Source: an uncultured Clostridia bacterium (GTDB lineage Bacteria > Bacillota > Clostridia > Oscillospirales > CAG-272). Taken from it: a stretch of DNA of 22,788 nucleotides. Below are positions 14,594 to 22,788 of the stretch, piece by piece. The notes under the pieces were generated by a model. It was not told where the DNA came from. It made no database searches and saw only the letters and a program-made list of their open reading frames with translations. Position 1 is the first letter of the stretch, and every line of letters starts with the position of its first letter. The position numbers and the translations under genes are program-made. The stretch lies in the NCBI GenBank assembly GCA_946404295.1, contig CAMJDE010000003.1:1-22788 (forward strand). The letters are read 5' to 3'.

Positions 14594-15394
14594 ATGCTTC
14601 AATTCCGCGTCTTTCCCGGCGGGAAACGCCGGATCGTTACCTTCAGCTACGACGACGGGAGCAGAAACGACGTCCGGCTGATCGAACTGTTCAACAAATA
14701 CGGGGTGAAGGGGACCTTTCACCTCAATTCGAGGGTATTCGACGATAAGAACGAGGACGAGCGGCGGGCGTTCATCGACCGCTACCGGGGGCACGAGATC
14801 GCGTGCCACACCGTCCACCACGGCTGGCCGACCCGGATGCCGGCGTCGACCCTGATCGCCGAAACGATGGACGACCGCCGCGCCCTGGAACGCTACGCCG
14901 GGTATCCCGTCGTGGGAATGTCCTACCCCTCGGGGGACTACGACGACCGGGTGATCTCCGCCCTCTCGGCGTGCGGGATCGTCTACTCGCGCACGACCAA
15001 GGAGACCTTCGGGTTCGGCTTCCCCGACGACTGGCTGGCGTGGCACCCGACCTGCCACCACCGCGACGCGGAAGCGCCGACAGCCGAGTTCCTCTCGACG
15101 CTCGATTCGGAGTGGAAACGCCCCCTGCTCTATATCTGGGGTCATTCGCACGAGTTCAAGACCGAGGAGGACTGGGCGAAGCAGGAGAAGCTCGTCGCCT
15201 CGCTCGCCGGACACGAGCAGATCTGGTACGCGACCAATATCGAGATCTACAACTATTGTGAAGCGACCCGCCGCGTCGTGGTCTCGGCGGACGAAAAGAC
15301 GCTCTGTAACCCCTCCGCCCTCGACGTCTGGGTCGAACGCGACAAGAAAGAGGTTTTCGTGATCCCGGCGGGCAAGACCGTCGCGCTTCCGTAA
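14594..15394 (+). CDS. Cytoplasmic NodB-type polysaccharide deacetylase-like hydrolase
   Basis: A 266-residue protein with the metal-dependent NodB (carbohydrate esterase 4) fold. Motif 1 is TFSYDDG at 16-22 with the paired aspartates. Motif 2 is CHTVHH with H72 and H75 as zinc ligands, and motif 3 is SYPSGDYDD near 110-118. Further on, WGHSHEF supplies another conserved histidine. There is no signal peptide or membrane segment, so it should act in the cytoplasm, unlike cell-wall deacetylases; the substrate could be a soluble N-acetylated sugar. It lies between tldE (14 bp) and uvrB (4 bp), with an AAAGGA ribosome site. Family assignment is firm; substrate and link to its neighbours are unknown. 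Confidence 0.85.
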   Translation: MLQFRVFPGGKRRIVTFSYDDGSRNDVRLIELFNKYGVKGTFHLNSRVFDDKNEDERRAFIDRYRGHEIACHTVHHGWPTRMPASTLIAETMDDRRALERYAGYPVVGMSYPSGDYDDRVISALSACGIVYSRTTKETFGFGFPDDWLAWHPTCHHRDAEAPTAEFLSTLDSEWKRPLLYIWGHSHEFKTEEDWAKQEKLVASLAGHEQIWYATNIEIYNYCEATRRVVVSADEKTLCNPSALDVWVERDKKEVFVIPAGKTVALP

Positions 15395-15398
15395 CGAG

Positions 15399-17384
15399 AT
15401 GGACTACCGACCTTTCAAACTCAAAAGCGACTATACCCCGACGGGCGACCAGCCCGAGGCGATCGCGCGGCTCTGCGAGGGGATCGAACGGGGGGAACGG
15501 ATGCAGACCCTGCTCGGCGTGACCGGGTCGGGCAAGACCTTTACCATGGCGAACGTCATCGCCCGCTGCAACCGTCCCACCCTGATCCTCGAACCCAACA
15601 AGACACTGGCGGCGCAGGTCTGCTCCGAGATGCGCGAGTTCTTTCCCGACAACGCGGTGGGGTATTTCGTTTCCTATTACGATTATTATCAGCCCGAAGC
15701 GTATATCCCGGGCAAGGATATGTATATCGAGAAGGACGCGCTGATCAACGACGACATCGACAAACTCCGTCACAGCGCGACCTCCTCGCTTTTCGAGCGC
15801 CGCGACGTCATCATCGTATCGAGCGTCTCCTGCATCTACTCGCTCGGCGACCCCGAGGAGTACGAGGGGCTGCTCGTATCGGTGCGCGAGGGGCAGCGGC
15901 TCCGCCGCGAGGACCTCGTCGCCCGGCTGGTCTCGATCAACTACGAACGCAACGATATCAACTTCGTGCGCAGTAAGTTCCGCGTGCGGGGCGACGTGGT
16001 CGAGATCTTTCCCGCCTCGTCGGGCGACCGCGCCGTGCGGGTCGAGTTCTTCGACGACGTGGTGGACCGCATCAGCGAGATCAACGTCCTGACGGGCGAA
16101 CTCATCCGCGGGCTGGAGTACGCCGCGATCTTCCCCGCCAGCCACTACGCCGTATCGGGCGACCGCCGCGAAAAGGCGCTCGAAGAGATCGAAGCCGAGA
16201 TGGTCGAGCGGGTCGAATGGTTCAAGAGTCAGAACAAACTGCTCGAAGCGCAAAGGATCGAGGAGCGGACGAAATACGACCTCGAAATGCTGCGCGAGGT
16301 GGGTTTCTGCTCGGGGATCGAGAACTACTCGCGCGTCCTCTCGGGGCGCGAGCCCGGGTCGATGCCCTATACCCTGCTCGACTATTTCCCGAACGACTTT
16401 CTCTTCTTCGTCGACGAGTCGCACGTCACGATCCCGCAGGTGCGCGGAATGAGCGGCGGCGACACGGCGCGGAAAAAGAACCTCGTCGATTACGGGTTCC
16501 GGCTCCCCTCCGCCTACGACAACCGTCCCCTGAAATTCCCCGAGTTTGAAGCCAAGATCGGGCAGACGGTGTTCGTCAGCGCGACGCCCGGCGAATACGA
16601 GCGCGAACACTCGACGGCGGTGGTCGAGCAGATCATCCGCCCGACGGGACTGATCGACCCCGAGATCTTCGTACGTCCGATCGAGGGACAGGTCGACGAC
16701 CTGATCGGCGAGATCAAGCGGACGGTCGGCGAGGGCGGCAAAGTGCTGGTCACGACCCTGACGACCAAGATGGCGGAGGACCTGACCGACTACTTTTCGA
16801 CCCACGGGATCCGTGTCCGCTATATCCATCACAACGTCGAGACCATCGAGCGGATGGAGATCATCCGGGACCTCCGACTCGGGGTGTTCGACGTTCTGGT
16901 CGGGATCAACCTGCTCCGCGAGGGGTTAGATATCCCCGAAGTGTCGCTCGTCGCCATCCTCGACGCCGACAAGGAGGGGCTGCTCCGCTCCGAAACCTCG
17001 CTGATCCAGACCATCGGGCGGGCGGCGCGCAACGTCAACGGGCGCGTCGTGATGTACGCCGATACGATCACCCGCTCGATGCGGGCGGCGATCGACGAGA
17101 CCAACCGCCGTCGCCGGATCCAGTCGGAATATAACGAGGCGCACGGCATCACGCCGCAGTCGGTCTCGAAAAAAGTGCGCGAGGTCATCGAGATCAGCAG
17201 ACGGGCGGCGGAGGACTCCCCGCTCGGGAAACTCCCCGGCGCGAAGAAGAAGTTGACCGCGAAGGAAAAGGACAAACTGATCGCGACGCTCACCTCCGAG
17301 ATGAAGGACGCGGCGGCGCGCCTCGACTTCGAGACCGCGGCGTACCTGCGCGACCGCATCCGCGCCCTGCGCGAGACGAAATAA
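15399..17384 (+). CDS. uvrB: UvrABC system protein B, nucleotide excision repair helicase
   Basis: UvrB is loaded by UvrA on damaged DNA, verifies the lesion and recruits UvrC. At 661 residues it has the usual length. Walker A GVTGSGKT is at 40-47, and the DNA-clamping beta-hairpin SYYDYYQPEAYIP starts near residue 92. Helicase motifs include GINLLREGLDIPEVSLVAILDADKEG and QTIGRAARN in the second RecA domain. The C-terminal UVR motif that contacts UvrC, with RLDFETAAYLRDRIRALRE, ends the protein. The ATG lies 4 nt after the deacetylase stop with no good Shine-Dalgarno, suggesting translational coupling. In many Bacillota uvrA follows uvrB; here ABC transporter genes follow instead. The protein lacks any visible defect. 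Confidence 0.97.
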   Translation: MDYRPFKLKSDYTPTGDQPEAIARLCEGIERGERMQTLLGVTGSGKTFTMANVIARCNRPTLILEPNKTLAAQVCSEMREFFPDNAVGYFVSYYDYYQPEAYIPGKDMYIEKDALINDDIDKLRHSATSSLFERRDVIIVSSVSCIYSLGDPEEYEGLLVSVREGQRLRREDLVARLVSINYERNDINFVRSKFRVRGDVVEIFPASSGDRAVRVEFFDDVVDRISEINVLTGELIRGLEYAAIFPASHYAVSGDRREKALEEIEAEMVERVEWFKSQNKLLEAQRIEERTKYDLEMLREVGFCSGIENYSRVLSGREPGSMPYTLLDYFPNDFLFFVDESHVTIPQVRGMSGGDTARKKNLVDYGFRLPSAYDNRPLKFPEFEAKIGQTVFVSATPGEYEREHSTAVVEQIIRPTGLIDPEIFVRPIEGQVDDLIGEIKRTVGEGGKVLVTTLTTKMAEDLTDYFSTHGIRVRYIHHNVETIERMEIIRDLRLGVFDVLVGINLLREGLDIPEVSLVAILDADKEGLLRSETSLIQTIGRAARNVNGRVVMYADTITRSMRAAIDETNRRRRIQSEYNEAHGITPQSVSKKVREVIEISRRAAEDSPLGKLPGAKKKLTAKEKDKLIATLTSEMKDAAARLDFETAAYLRDRIRALRETK

Positions 17385-17400
17385 ACCGCAAAATCCGAAC

Positions 17401-17416
17401 AGGGCGGATCCGCCCT
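17401..17416. repeat. 16-bp perfect palindrome between uvrB and the ABC operon
   Basis: AGGGCGGATCCGCCCT is fully self-complementary and starts 16 nt past the uvrB stop. It could be an operator, or form an RNA hairpin with a GATC loop. No T-run follows, so it is not a standard terminator. Confidence 0.5.
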
Positions 17417-17444
17417 CCGTCGTCACGCAAAAGAAAGGACTTCT

Positions 17445-19706
17445 ATGGCATTCTTAACCTTACAGGGGATCGGTAAGATCTACGTTTCCGAGGGGAACGT
17501 CACGGTGGGTATCCGGGGCGTCGACCTCTCGTTCGAGCGCGGCGAGTTCGTCGCGATCACCGGTCGGAGCGGGTCGGGTAAATCGACCCTTTTGAACGTC
17601 ATCAGCGGTATGGACACCTACGAGGAAGGAGAACTTCTGATCGAAGGTCAGCCGACCTCGCACTACCGCCAGCCCGACTGGGAAAAATACCGCGAAAAGT
17701 ATATCTCGTTCGTCTTTCAGGACTACAACATCATCGACAGTTACACGGTGCTCGAGAACGTCGAACTCGCCCTGATGCACATTCCCGACCGGCGGGAGCG
17801 CCGCCGTCGGGCGATCGAACTGCTCGAACGGGTCGGGATGAAAGGGCATCTCCGCCACAAGGGCAGCAAACTGTCGGGCGGGCAGAAGCAGCGGACGGTC
17901 ATCGCCCGCGCGCTCGCCAAGGACAGCCCGATCATTTTGGCGGACGAGCCGACCGGGAACCTCGACGCCGCGACCTCGCGCGAGATCGTCGAACTGCTCC
18001 GCGAGGTGTCGCGCGACAAACTGCTGATCGTCGTGACCCACAACTTCGAGCAGGTCGAGGAATACGCGACCCGGCACATCCGCGTGTTCGACGGCGCGAT
18101 CGAATCCGATCATACGATCGCGCCCCCCGCGCAGTTCGACCTGCCCGAAGCGCAGGCAAAGGAGAGCGCGCGGAGAAAGGAACTCCGCAGGCGGGCGGGA
18201 ACGAGACCGAATACCGTCGAAAACGGGATCCTGCTCGGCGCGACGATGTTCAAAGCGACGCCGCGGCTTTCTGCGTTCCTCGCTTTTCTTCTTTTGGTCG
18301 GGACGATCGCCGTTTCGCTCGTCACGTCCCTGACCGGCGCGGCGTGGGACGCCTTCGAGCCGTCGAATATGTTCCGTCATATCGACGGACGCGCGGTGGT
18401 TGTCTCGCGCTCGGGAGATCCCGTCAAGAGCGAGGAACTCGCGGCGCTCGCCGATCGGCACGGCGCCGTCAAAGCCGCCCGCTTCGATTATCTCTACGAT
18501 CAGACCTCTTCCTACTGGGATTGGGACAGTAACGTCGATTTCTCCTACGTCTTCTCCGAAAACGGAACCAAAACCCCCCGGATCGGGCGCGCGCCCGAGG
18601 GGATCTGCGAGGCGCATCTCTGTCTTCCGATCTCCGCCGCGACGGTTTTCGGGAAAAAGGAGATCCGGGAAACCGTCTTCCCCGTCCGGATCGGATCCGA
18701 AGAGATCAACCTGACCGTCACGGGGATCACCTACTTTATCGATAACAAAAAGAACGCCGAAGTCCTGCTCTCCGAAGAAGGATTCCGGTTCCTTTCGGCG
18801 TTCGCCCTGCTCTCCTCGCAATCGGTTTCGTTCGGATACGAACTCTCCGACGGGTCCGGCACGCTGTTTTCCACCGCCTTCTCCGACGAGCGCATCCTCG
18901 TCGATCCAACGTTGCCCGAACGGTCGGTTCGCCTGCCCGCCGAGGTGGCGAAGGTGGTCGCCGCCGCCCGCGCATCGTCCGGGTCGCCCGAGTCCCTTAC
19001 GGAAACGGTCACGGCGTCGGGGCAGAAAAGCGGCGGATACGGCGCGGCGAGCACCTACTGGTCCGCACCCTGCGACGGGGCGACCGTAGCCGACGGACCG
19101 GGGGACACGAGCGGACGCCTTGCCGTTTCGCCCGCGCTCTTTGTTTCGGCTTGCGACGCGGTCGAGGAAAACCTCTACCGACAAGCGTCGCTCTTCTTCC
19201 GGAACGATCGCGAAATGAAAAAGGAGATCAAGGAGATCAACGCCGAGGGATACGTCGCCGTCGCGTCGAACGCCACCTACTCGCCCGATCCCTCCGAATA
19301 CATTTTGAGTTCGGTCGTTCTGATCGCAACGCTCCTGCTCTGGTTCTTCGCGCTTCTCTTCTTCGCGTTCTTCGTTTCGCTCTGCTGCGGACGGTCGATC
19401 GACGCGTTCCGGGGCGACGCCTCGATCATGCGAAGTATGGGGATCCCGGTCGGGGTGATCCGGATCGGGATGTACGTCAGGATGCTGCTCTCGCTGATCC
19501 CGGCGTTTCTTCTGGCGGCGGGCGCCATGATCCTGATCTTCCGCACGCCCGCGCTCAACCGTCTCTTCCGCTTCCCCGACCCGTGGCAGTTCGTTCTGAT
19601 CGCGGTCGGGATGCTCCTGCTCGCGCTCTTCTCGACGCGGCGACAGATCCGCCGCCTCTTCAAAGCGAGCGTCAAATCCGCCCTGAAAGGAGGTGACGCG
19701 GCGTGA
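17445..19706 (+). CDS. ABC transporter, fused ATPase and FtsX-like permease (subunit 1)
   Basis: A 753-residue fusion of an ABC ATPase and a MacB/FtsX-type permease. ATPase: Walker A GRSGSGKS at 40-47, signature LSGGQ at 143-147, Walker B IILADE at 163-168 and switch histidine H199, all intact. Predicted membrane segments are at about 274-300, 618-648, 680-699 and 714-733. Between the first and second lies an extracytoplasmic domain of about 315 residues with no family I recognise. The usual REIGxxRAxG loop after the second helix is degenerate here (GDASIMRSMG). It overlaps the next ABC gene by 4 nt, implying equimolar production and a heterodimer. Exporters of this type handle peptides, lipoproteins or antibiotics, or act mechanically on extracytoplasmic partners. 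Substrate unknown. Confidence 0.88.
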   Translation: MAFLTLQGIGKIYVSEGNVTVGIRGVDLSFERGEFVAITGRSGSGKSTLLNVISGMDTYEEGELLIEGQPTSHYRQPDWEKYREKYISFVFQDYNIIDSYTVLENVELALMHIPDRRERRRRAIELLERVGMKGHLRHKGSKLSGGQKQRTVIARALAKDSPIILADEPTGNLDAATSREIVELLREVSRDKLLIVVTHNFEQVEEYATRHIRVFDGAIESDHTIAPPAQFDLPEAQAKESARRKELRRRAGTRPNTVENGILLGATMFKATPRLSAFLAFLLLVGTIAVSLVTSLTGAAWDAFEPSNMFRHIDGRAVVVSRSGDPVKSEELAALADRHGAVKAARFDYLYDQTSSYWDWDSNVDFSYVFSENGTKTPRIGRAPEGICEAHLCLPISAATVFGKKEIRETVFPVRIGSEEINLTVTGITYFIDNKKNAEVLLSEEGFRFLSAFALLSSQSVSFGYELSDGSGTLFSTAFSDERILVDPTLPERSVRLPAEVAKVVAAARASSGSPESLTETVTASGQKSGGYGAASTYWSAPCDGATVADGPGDTSGRLAVSPALFVSACDAVEENLYRQASLFFRNDREMKKEIKEINAEGYVAVASNATYSPDPSEYILSSVVLIATLLLWFFALLFFAFFVSLCCGRSIDAFRGDASIMRSMGIPVGVIRIGMYVRMLLSLIPAFLLAAGAMILIFRTPALNRLFRFPDPWQFVLIAVGMLLLALFSTRRQIRRLFKASVKSALKGGDAA
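19686..19696 (+). promoter_or_regulatory. Perfect Shine-Dalgarno for the second ABC gene
   Basis: AAAGGAGGTGA, a full match to the anti-Shine-Dalgarno, 6 nt before a GTG start at 19703. It lies inside the end of the preceding coding region and fixes the GTG start. Confidence 0.88.
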
Positions 19707-22654
19707 TCTCCATCAAACGTCTTGACAAAACCTTCAACCGGGGGAAACAGAACGCCATCCACGTCGTCAACGACGTCTCTCTCGAACTCCCCGAATCGGG
19801 GATGGTCGCGATCTTCGGACGCAGCGGATGCGGCAAAACGACCCTGCTGAACGTCATCGGGGGGCTTGACCGCGTCGAGAGCGGTTCGGTCGAGATCGAC
19901 CGCGAGATAATGTCCGTCTCGAACGATGCGCTTCGCAACCGTTCGATCGGCTATATCTTCCAGAACTACCTTCTGCACCGCGACAAGACCTGCTACGAAA
20001 ACGTCGCCGACGCCCTGCGGCTGCTGGGCGTTTCCGACCGGACCTTCATTGAGGCGCAGGTCGACGCCGCGCTCCGCGCCGTCGGGATGGAGCGGTTCGC
20101 TTCGCGGATGCCCGACACGCTCTCGGGCGGACAGCAGCAGCGGATCGCGATCGCGCGGGCGATCGTGAAAAATCCCCCCGTCGTCCTCGCCGACGAACCG
20201 ACCGGAAACCTCGACGAAGCGAACACCCTGCGCGTGATGCGCCTGCTCAAAGCGATCTCGCGCGACCGTCTCGTCCTGCTCGTGACGCACGAAGAAAACC
20301 TCGTCGCGGCGTTCTCCGACCGCGTGATCGAACTCTCCGACGGGCGGGTCGTCTCCGACCGCGCGAACAGTCCGACCGAGGGCTTCTCGGTGCGCGACAA
20401 AAACGCCGTTTATCTCGGCGAACTTCCGCACAAGACCCTCTCCGACGGCGGCGTGACGCTCGACCTGTACGGCGAGGCGCCCGTTCCCGAAGTCAAACTG
20501 CGGCTTGCCCGCACGGAGGACGGACGCGTCTATCTGAAGGTCGACGCGGGAAAAGTAAGCTTCCTCGATGAAACGAGCGAGACGCGGTTCGAGACGGGCG
20601 CCGCGCCGAAAAACGACGAACAAAAGGACGCCGAGGATCTGCCCGATCTTTCGGGGATCAAACCCGTCAAGGGGGCGCGACCGGGTCGCCTCTTCGGTTT
20701 TGCCGACGCGTGGCGCGGCGGGATCCGGGCGAACCTCGGCAAACAGAAACGCGGACGGAAAGTGCTCCGAAACGCCCTGATCCTTTTCGCCGCCGTCGTC
20801 GTCTTTATGACGGCGTCGCTCGGCGTGTTCGTCCGCAATCTGCTGGACGTGGACGCGACCTATCACCATCACCTGATCTACGCCTACGCGGGAGACGAAG
20901 AGTCGGCGACGGCGCTTTCCACGCTCGGTGCGGACGAGGGCGTGAACTATCGCCAAATCGTATACGGAAACCCGAGCGACCGATCCTTCTCGTTCAACGC
21001 CGGCTCCTTCGAGACCTTCACGGGCGGCGGATCCTTCTATATGCGCGTTACCTCGACGGTCAACTCGACCGGGGTGGCGTTCCTGCGCTCCGCCGCGACG
21101 GGGCGGTCTCTGCTCGCCGGGAAGAACGCCGGGCTTGCGGACGACGACGCCCTGATCTCGGAGGGGTTTGCCAAGGCGCTGCTGAACAGCGCGACGGTCG
21201 ATTACCTGAAGAGTTACGACGACCTGATCGGTACGTACTCCGACGACGGCGATTATCGGATCGCCGGGATCGTGTCGGGGGACGACCGCGAAATCTACCT
21301 TTCCGCCGCGCGGTGGCTCAGTGAGAGCGGATCGGCTCTTTACGTCCCCTCGATGCTCGACGGATTCTCCGCCCCCGCAGACGGAATGGCGACGGTCATC
21401 CTTCCCTACGTTCCGGACGTCCCTTCCAGCCTGCCGGTCGTAGGCGGCACGGTGTTCGTGAACGGGAAGGCGCTTACCGTCGACCGCGTCATCCGGCGCA
21501 ACGAAACCTACGCCGCCTGGTGCGGCGCGATGGGATATGATCTTCCGGTCTTGTCCGACCCCCCCACCTTTGCCGAGGCGGAGGCGTATCTGGCGCACTA
21601 CTCCGATTATTTGACCGAAAAAGCCGCCGTCTTCGGCGATCCCGATCTGGCGACGCTGCTCTCGCGGTCGGGGATCCGTCGGGACGCGCTCTACTGGGCG
21701 AATCCGACCGACGGGACCGTCCGTCCGGCGCTCGTTCTGCTCGCGTACCGTTCGCTCTGGAACGAGACGCACACGGGCTCGCCGACCGAAGCCGACGTGC
21801 GCGAATGGGCGGAAATGATGAACGACCCCGAGATGAACGTTCTCTACGAGATCCGACAGAACGAGTTCATCGAAATCTACTCCGATCTGTACTACGAACT
21901 GAACTACTCCGGCAAGGGAAAGGGCGCGCGTCAATCGGGATTCCTTCTGAACGAAAAAGAAGCCGAAGCGGCGCTTTCGCGCGCCGGGAAAACGACGATC
22001 CTAGAAGGATTCAACTACTACGAAGCTTCCGGCTCCGACGGATACAACCCCGCGGACCGCACGATCGTTTCCGATCGGACGTATCTGGCGCTGCGGACGA
22101 ACGATCCCGAAAAAACAGCCGCCGCGATCGAAGCCGTGCTCGGCGACCACTACCGTGCCCTGTCGGTCGAGCAAGCCGATCTTTTCGGCGAGTGGCTCGA
22201 GCCGCTTTACACCCCCGCCTCTTTTCGTGAAGAAGCTCTCCTCACAGAAAAAGGCGATATCGTCGCGAACGCGATCGAACTCGCCGTTTTCATCGCGGTC
22301 ATGTCGCTCTGTATGTACCTGATGATGCGGGCGTCGATGATGGGGCGCATCCGCGAGATCGGCATCTACCGCGCGATCGGCGTCTCGAAAAAGAACCTCG
22401 TCTTCCGCTTCTTCATCGAGTCGCTCGCCGTCGCGTCGCTGACGGTGCTCTTCGGCTATCTCTTCTCGTCGATCCTGATCTCGGCGTGGCTGGCGAAGGT
22501 CCCCTTGATCAGCAGTTTCTTCTACTACCCCCTCTGGATGGCGCTCGCTTCGCTCGCCCTGCTCTACGCGATCTCCGCCCTCTGCGGGACGCTGCCGGTG
22601 CTGCGCTTACTGCGCCGGACGCCGAGCGAAATACTGTCGAAATATGATATTTAA
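19703..22654 (+). CDS. ABC transporter, fused ATPase and FtsX-like permease (subunit 2)
   Basis: A 983-residue relative of the preceding protein. ATPase: Walker A GRSGCGKT at 39-46, LSGGQ at 140-144, Walker B VVLADE at 160-165, H-loop H196. Membrane segments are at about 358-380, 854-876, 905-931 and 943-967. The loop MMGRIREIGIYRAIGVSKKN (about 879-898) is the canonical FtsX/MacB motif, so this subunit is the more typical permease. The extracytoplasmic domain between the first two helices is about 465 residues, much larger than in MacB (about 250) and rich in Tyr, Ser and Asp; I recognise no known domain. A cytoplasmic linker of about 140 residues separates ATPase and first helix. GTG start with perfect ribosome site. 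No membrane-fusion or outer-membrane partner is visible. Confidence 0.89.
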   Translation: MISIKRLDKTFNRGKQNAIHVVNDVSLELPESGMVAIFGRSGCGKTTLLNVIGGLDRVESGSVEIDREIMSVSNDALRNRSIGYIFQNYLLHRDKTCYENVADALRLLGVSDRTFIEAQVDAALRAVGMERFASRMPDTLSGGQQQRIAIARAIVKNPPVVLADEPTGNLDEANTLRVMRLLKAISRDRLVLLVTHEENLVAAFSDRVIELSDGRVVSDRANSPTEGFSVRDKNAVYLGELPHKTLSDGGVTLDLYGEAPVPEVKLRLARTEDGRVYLKVDAGKVSFLDETSETRFETGAAPKNDEQKDAEDLPDLSGIKPVKGARPGRLFGFADAWRGGIRANLGKQKRGRKVLRNALILFAAVVVFMTASLGVFVRNLLDVDATYHHHLIYAYAGDEESATALSTLGADEGVNYRQIVYGNPSDRSFSFNAGSFETFTGGGSFYMRVTSTVNSTGVAFLRSAATGRSLLAGKNAGLADDDALISEGFAKALLNSATVDYLKSYDDLIGTYSDDGDYRIAGIVSGDDREIYLSAARWLSESGSALYVPSMLDGFSAPADGMATVILPYVPDVPSSLPVVGGTVFVNGKALTVDRVIRRNETYAAWCGAMGYDLPVLSDPPTFAEAEAYLAHYSDYLTEKAAVFGDPDLATLLSRSGIRRDALYWANPTDGTVRPALVLLAYRSLWNETHTGSPTEADVREWAEMMNDPEMNVLYEIRQNEFIEIYSDLYYELNYSGKGKGARQSGFLLNEKEAEAALSRAGKTTILEGFNYYEASGSDGYNPADRTIVSDRTYLALRTNDPEKTAAAIEAVLGDHYRALSVEQADLFGEWLEPLYTPASFREEALLTEKGDIVANAIELAVFIAVMSLCMYLMMRASMMGRIREIGIYRAIGVSKKNLVFRFFIESLAVASLTVLFGYLFSSILISAWLAKVPLISSFFYYPLWMALASLALLYAISALCGTLPVLRLLRRTPSEILSKYDI

Positions 22655-22788
22655 TGCGTTCGCTGGGCGAACGCGCGCTCGGTCACATCCTTCTTCCCCC
22701 GCCCGCGCCAGCTCAAGTTATCAGGCGCGCGCAGGTGCGTGCAGAATTGTCGTTTGCGACCCGAAGGCGTATCTACATACGCCGAGAG
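22651..22788 (-). other. Structured intergenic sequence with an open minus-strand frame at the window edge
   Basis: After the ABC gene the sequence holds successive inverted repeats: 22656-22674, CGCGCC/GGCGCG (22704-22709 with 22724-22729), GTCG/CGAC (22749-22760) and GGCGTAT/ATACGCC (22766-22772 with 22777-22783). The minus strand is also open from the window edge to a stop at 22651-22653 that overlaps the ABC stop. It would give 45 basic residues with no visible start. It could be the 3' end of a small gene, a structured RNA or an interspersed repeat copy; I cannot decide which. Confidence 0.3.
22656..22674 (+). repeat. Hairpin immediately after the second ABC gene
   Basis: GCGTTCGC, 3-nt loop TGG, GCGAACGC: a perfect 8-bp stem beginning 2 nt past the stop codon. 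No T-run follows, so it is at best an atypical terminator or an RNA-stabilising stem for the ABC transcript. Confidence 0.55.

Noticed and set aside
19277..21934. An 885-codon minus-strand open frame opposite the ABC genes
   Set aside because: It is antisense to intact Walker A, signature and Walker B motifs and has no recognisable domain or ribosome site.

Overview
The window is a GC-rich bacterial chromosome segment with compact gene packing. The order rimP-nusA-ylxR-ylxQ-infB, the type II pantothenate kinase, strong Shine-Dalgarno sequences and a SpoIIQ-like M23 peptidase all point to Bacillota, most likely a GC-rich, uncultured, clostridia-type lineage that may form spores. No phylogenetic comparison could be run, so the class-level placement is inference. 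All complete genes look intact. I see no insertion sequence, tRNA, rRNA or CRISPR array.

Left part (1-4980, minus strand): the conserved transcription/translation operon. A sigma-A type promoter (4974-5002) drives a short leader containing a terminator-like hairpin with a T-run. It is followed by rimP (30S maturation), nusA (elongation/termination factor), ylxR, ylxQ (L7Ae-like) and infB (IF2), which runs off the left edge. A leader terminator upstream of rimP-nusA would fit NusA-dependent autoregulation.

Middle-left (5026-8254, minus strand): a three-gene unit behind a perfect-consensus promoter (8226-8254). It encodes a fatty-acyl-CoA/AMP-forming ligase, a type II pantothenate kinase and a small two-CBS-domain protein. 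The first two share CoA as a theme: one enzyme makes its precursor and the other probably consumes CoA. The CBS protein may be a nucleotide sensor.

Centre (8341-11680): an AGCS-family sodium:amino-acid symporter (plus strand, TTG start) converges on and overlaps homoserine dehydrogenase (minus strand). A 12-bp inverted repeat that probably ends hom transcription lies inside the symporter coding region. Upstream of hom is a SpoIIQ-like membrane-anchored M23 peptidase (minus strand), possibly with a forespore-type promoter.

Right part (11790-22654, plus strand): a perfect sigma-A promoter precedes six co-directional genes with gaps of at most 60 bp: tldD, tldE (modulator-of-gyrase family protease pair), a cytoplasmic NodB-type deacetylase, uvrB, and two large ABC proteins. 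Each ABC protein fuses an ATPase to an FtsX/MacB-like permease with a large, divergent extracytoplasmic domain. The two ABC genes overlap by 4 nt and probably form a heterodimeric exporter or mechanotransmission complex of unknown substrate.

Right edge (22655-22788): no confident gene. It contains several short inverted repeats packed together and a minus-strand open frame running off the edge, possibly the start of a structured or repeated element. No gene-free stretch exceeds 200 bases; the longest gaps (8151-8340, 11681-11869, 10818-10969) hold the promoters and hairpins listed.
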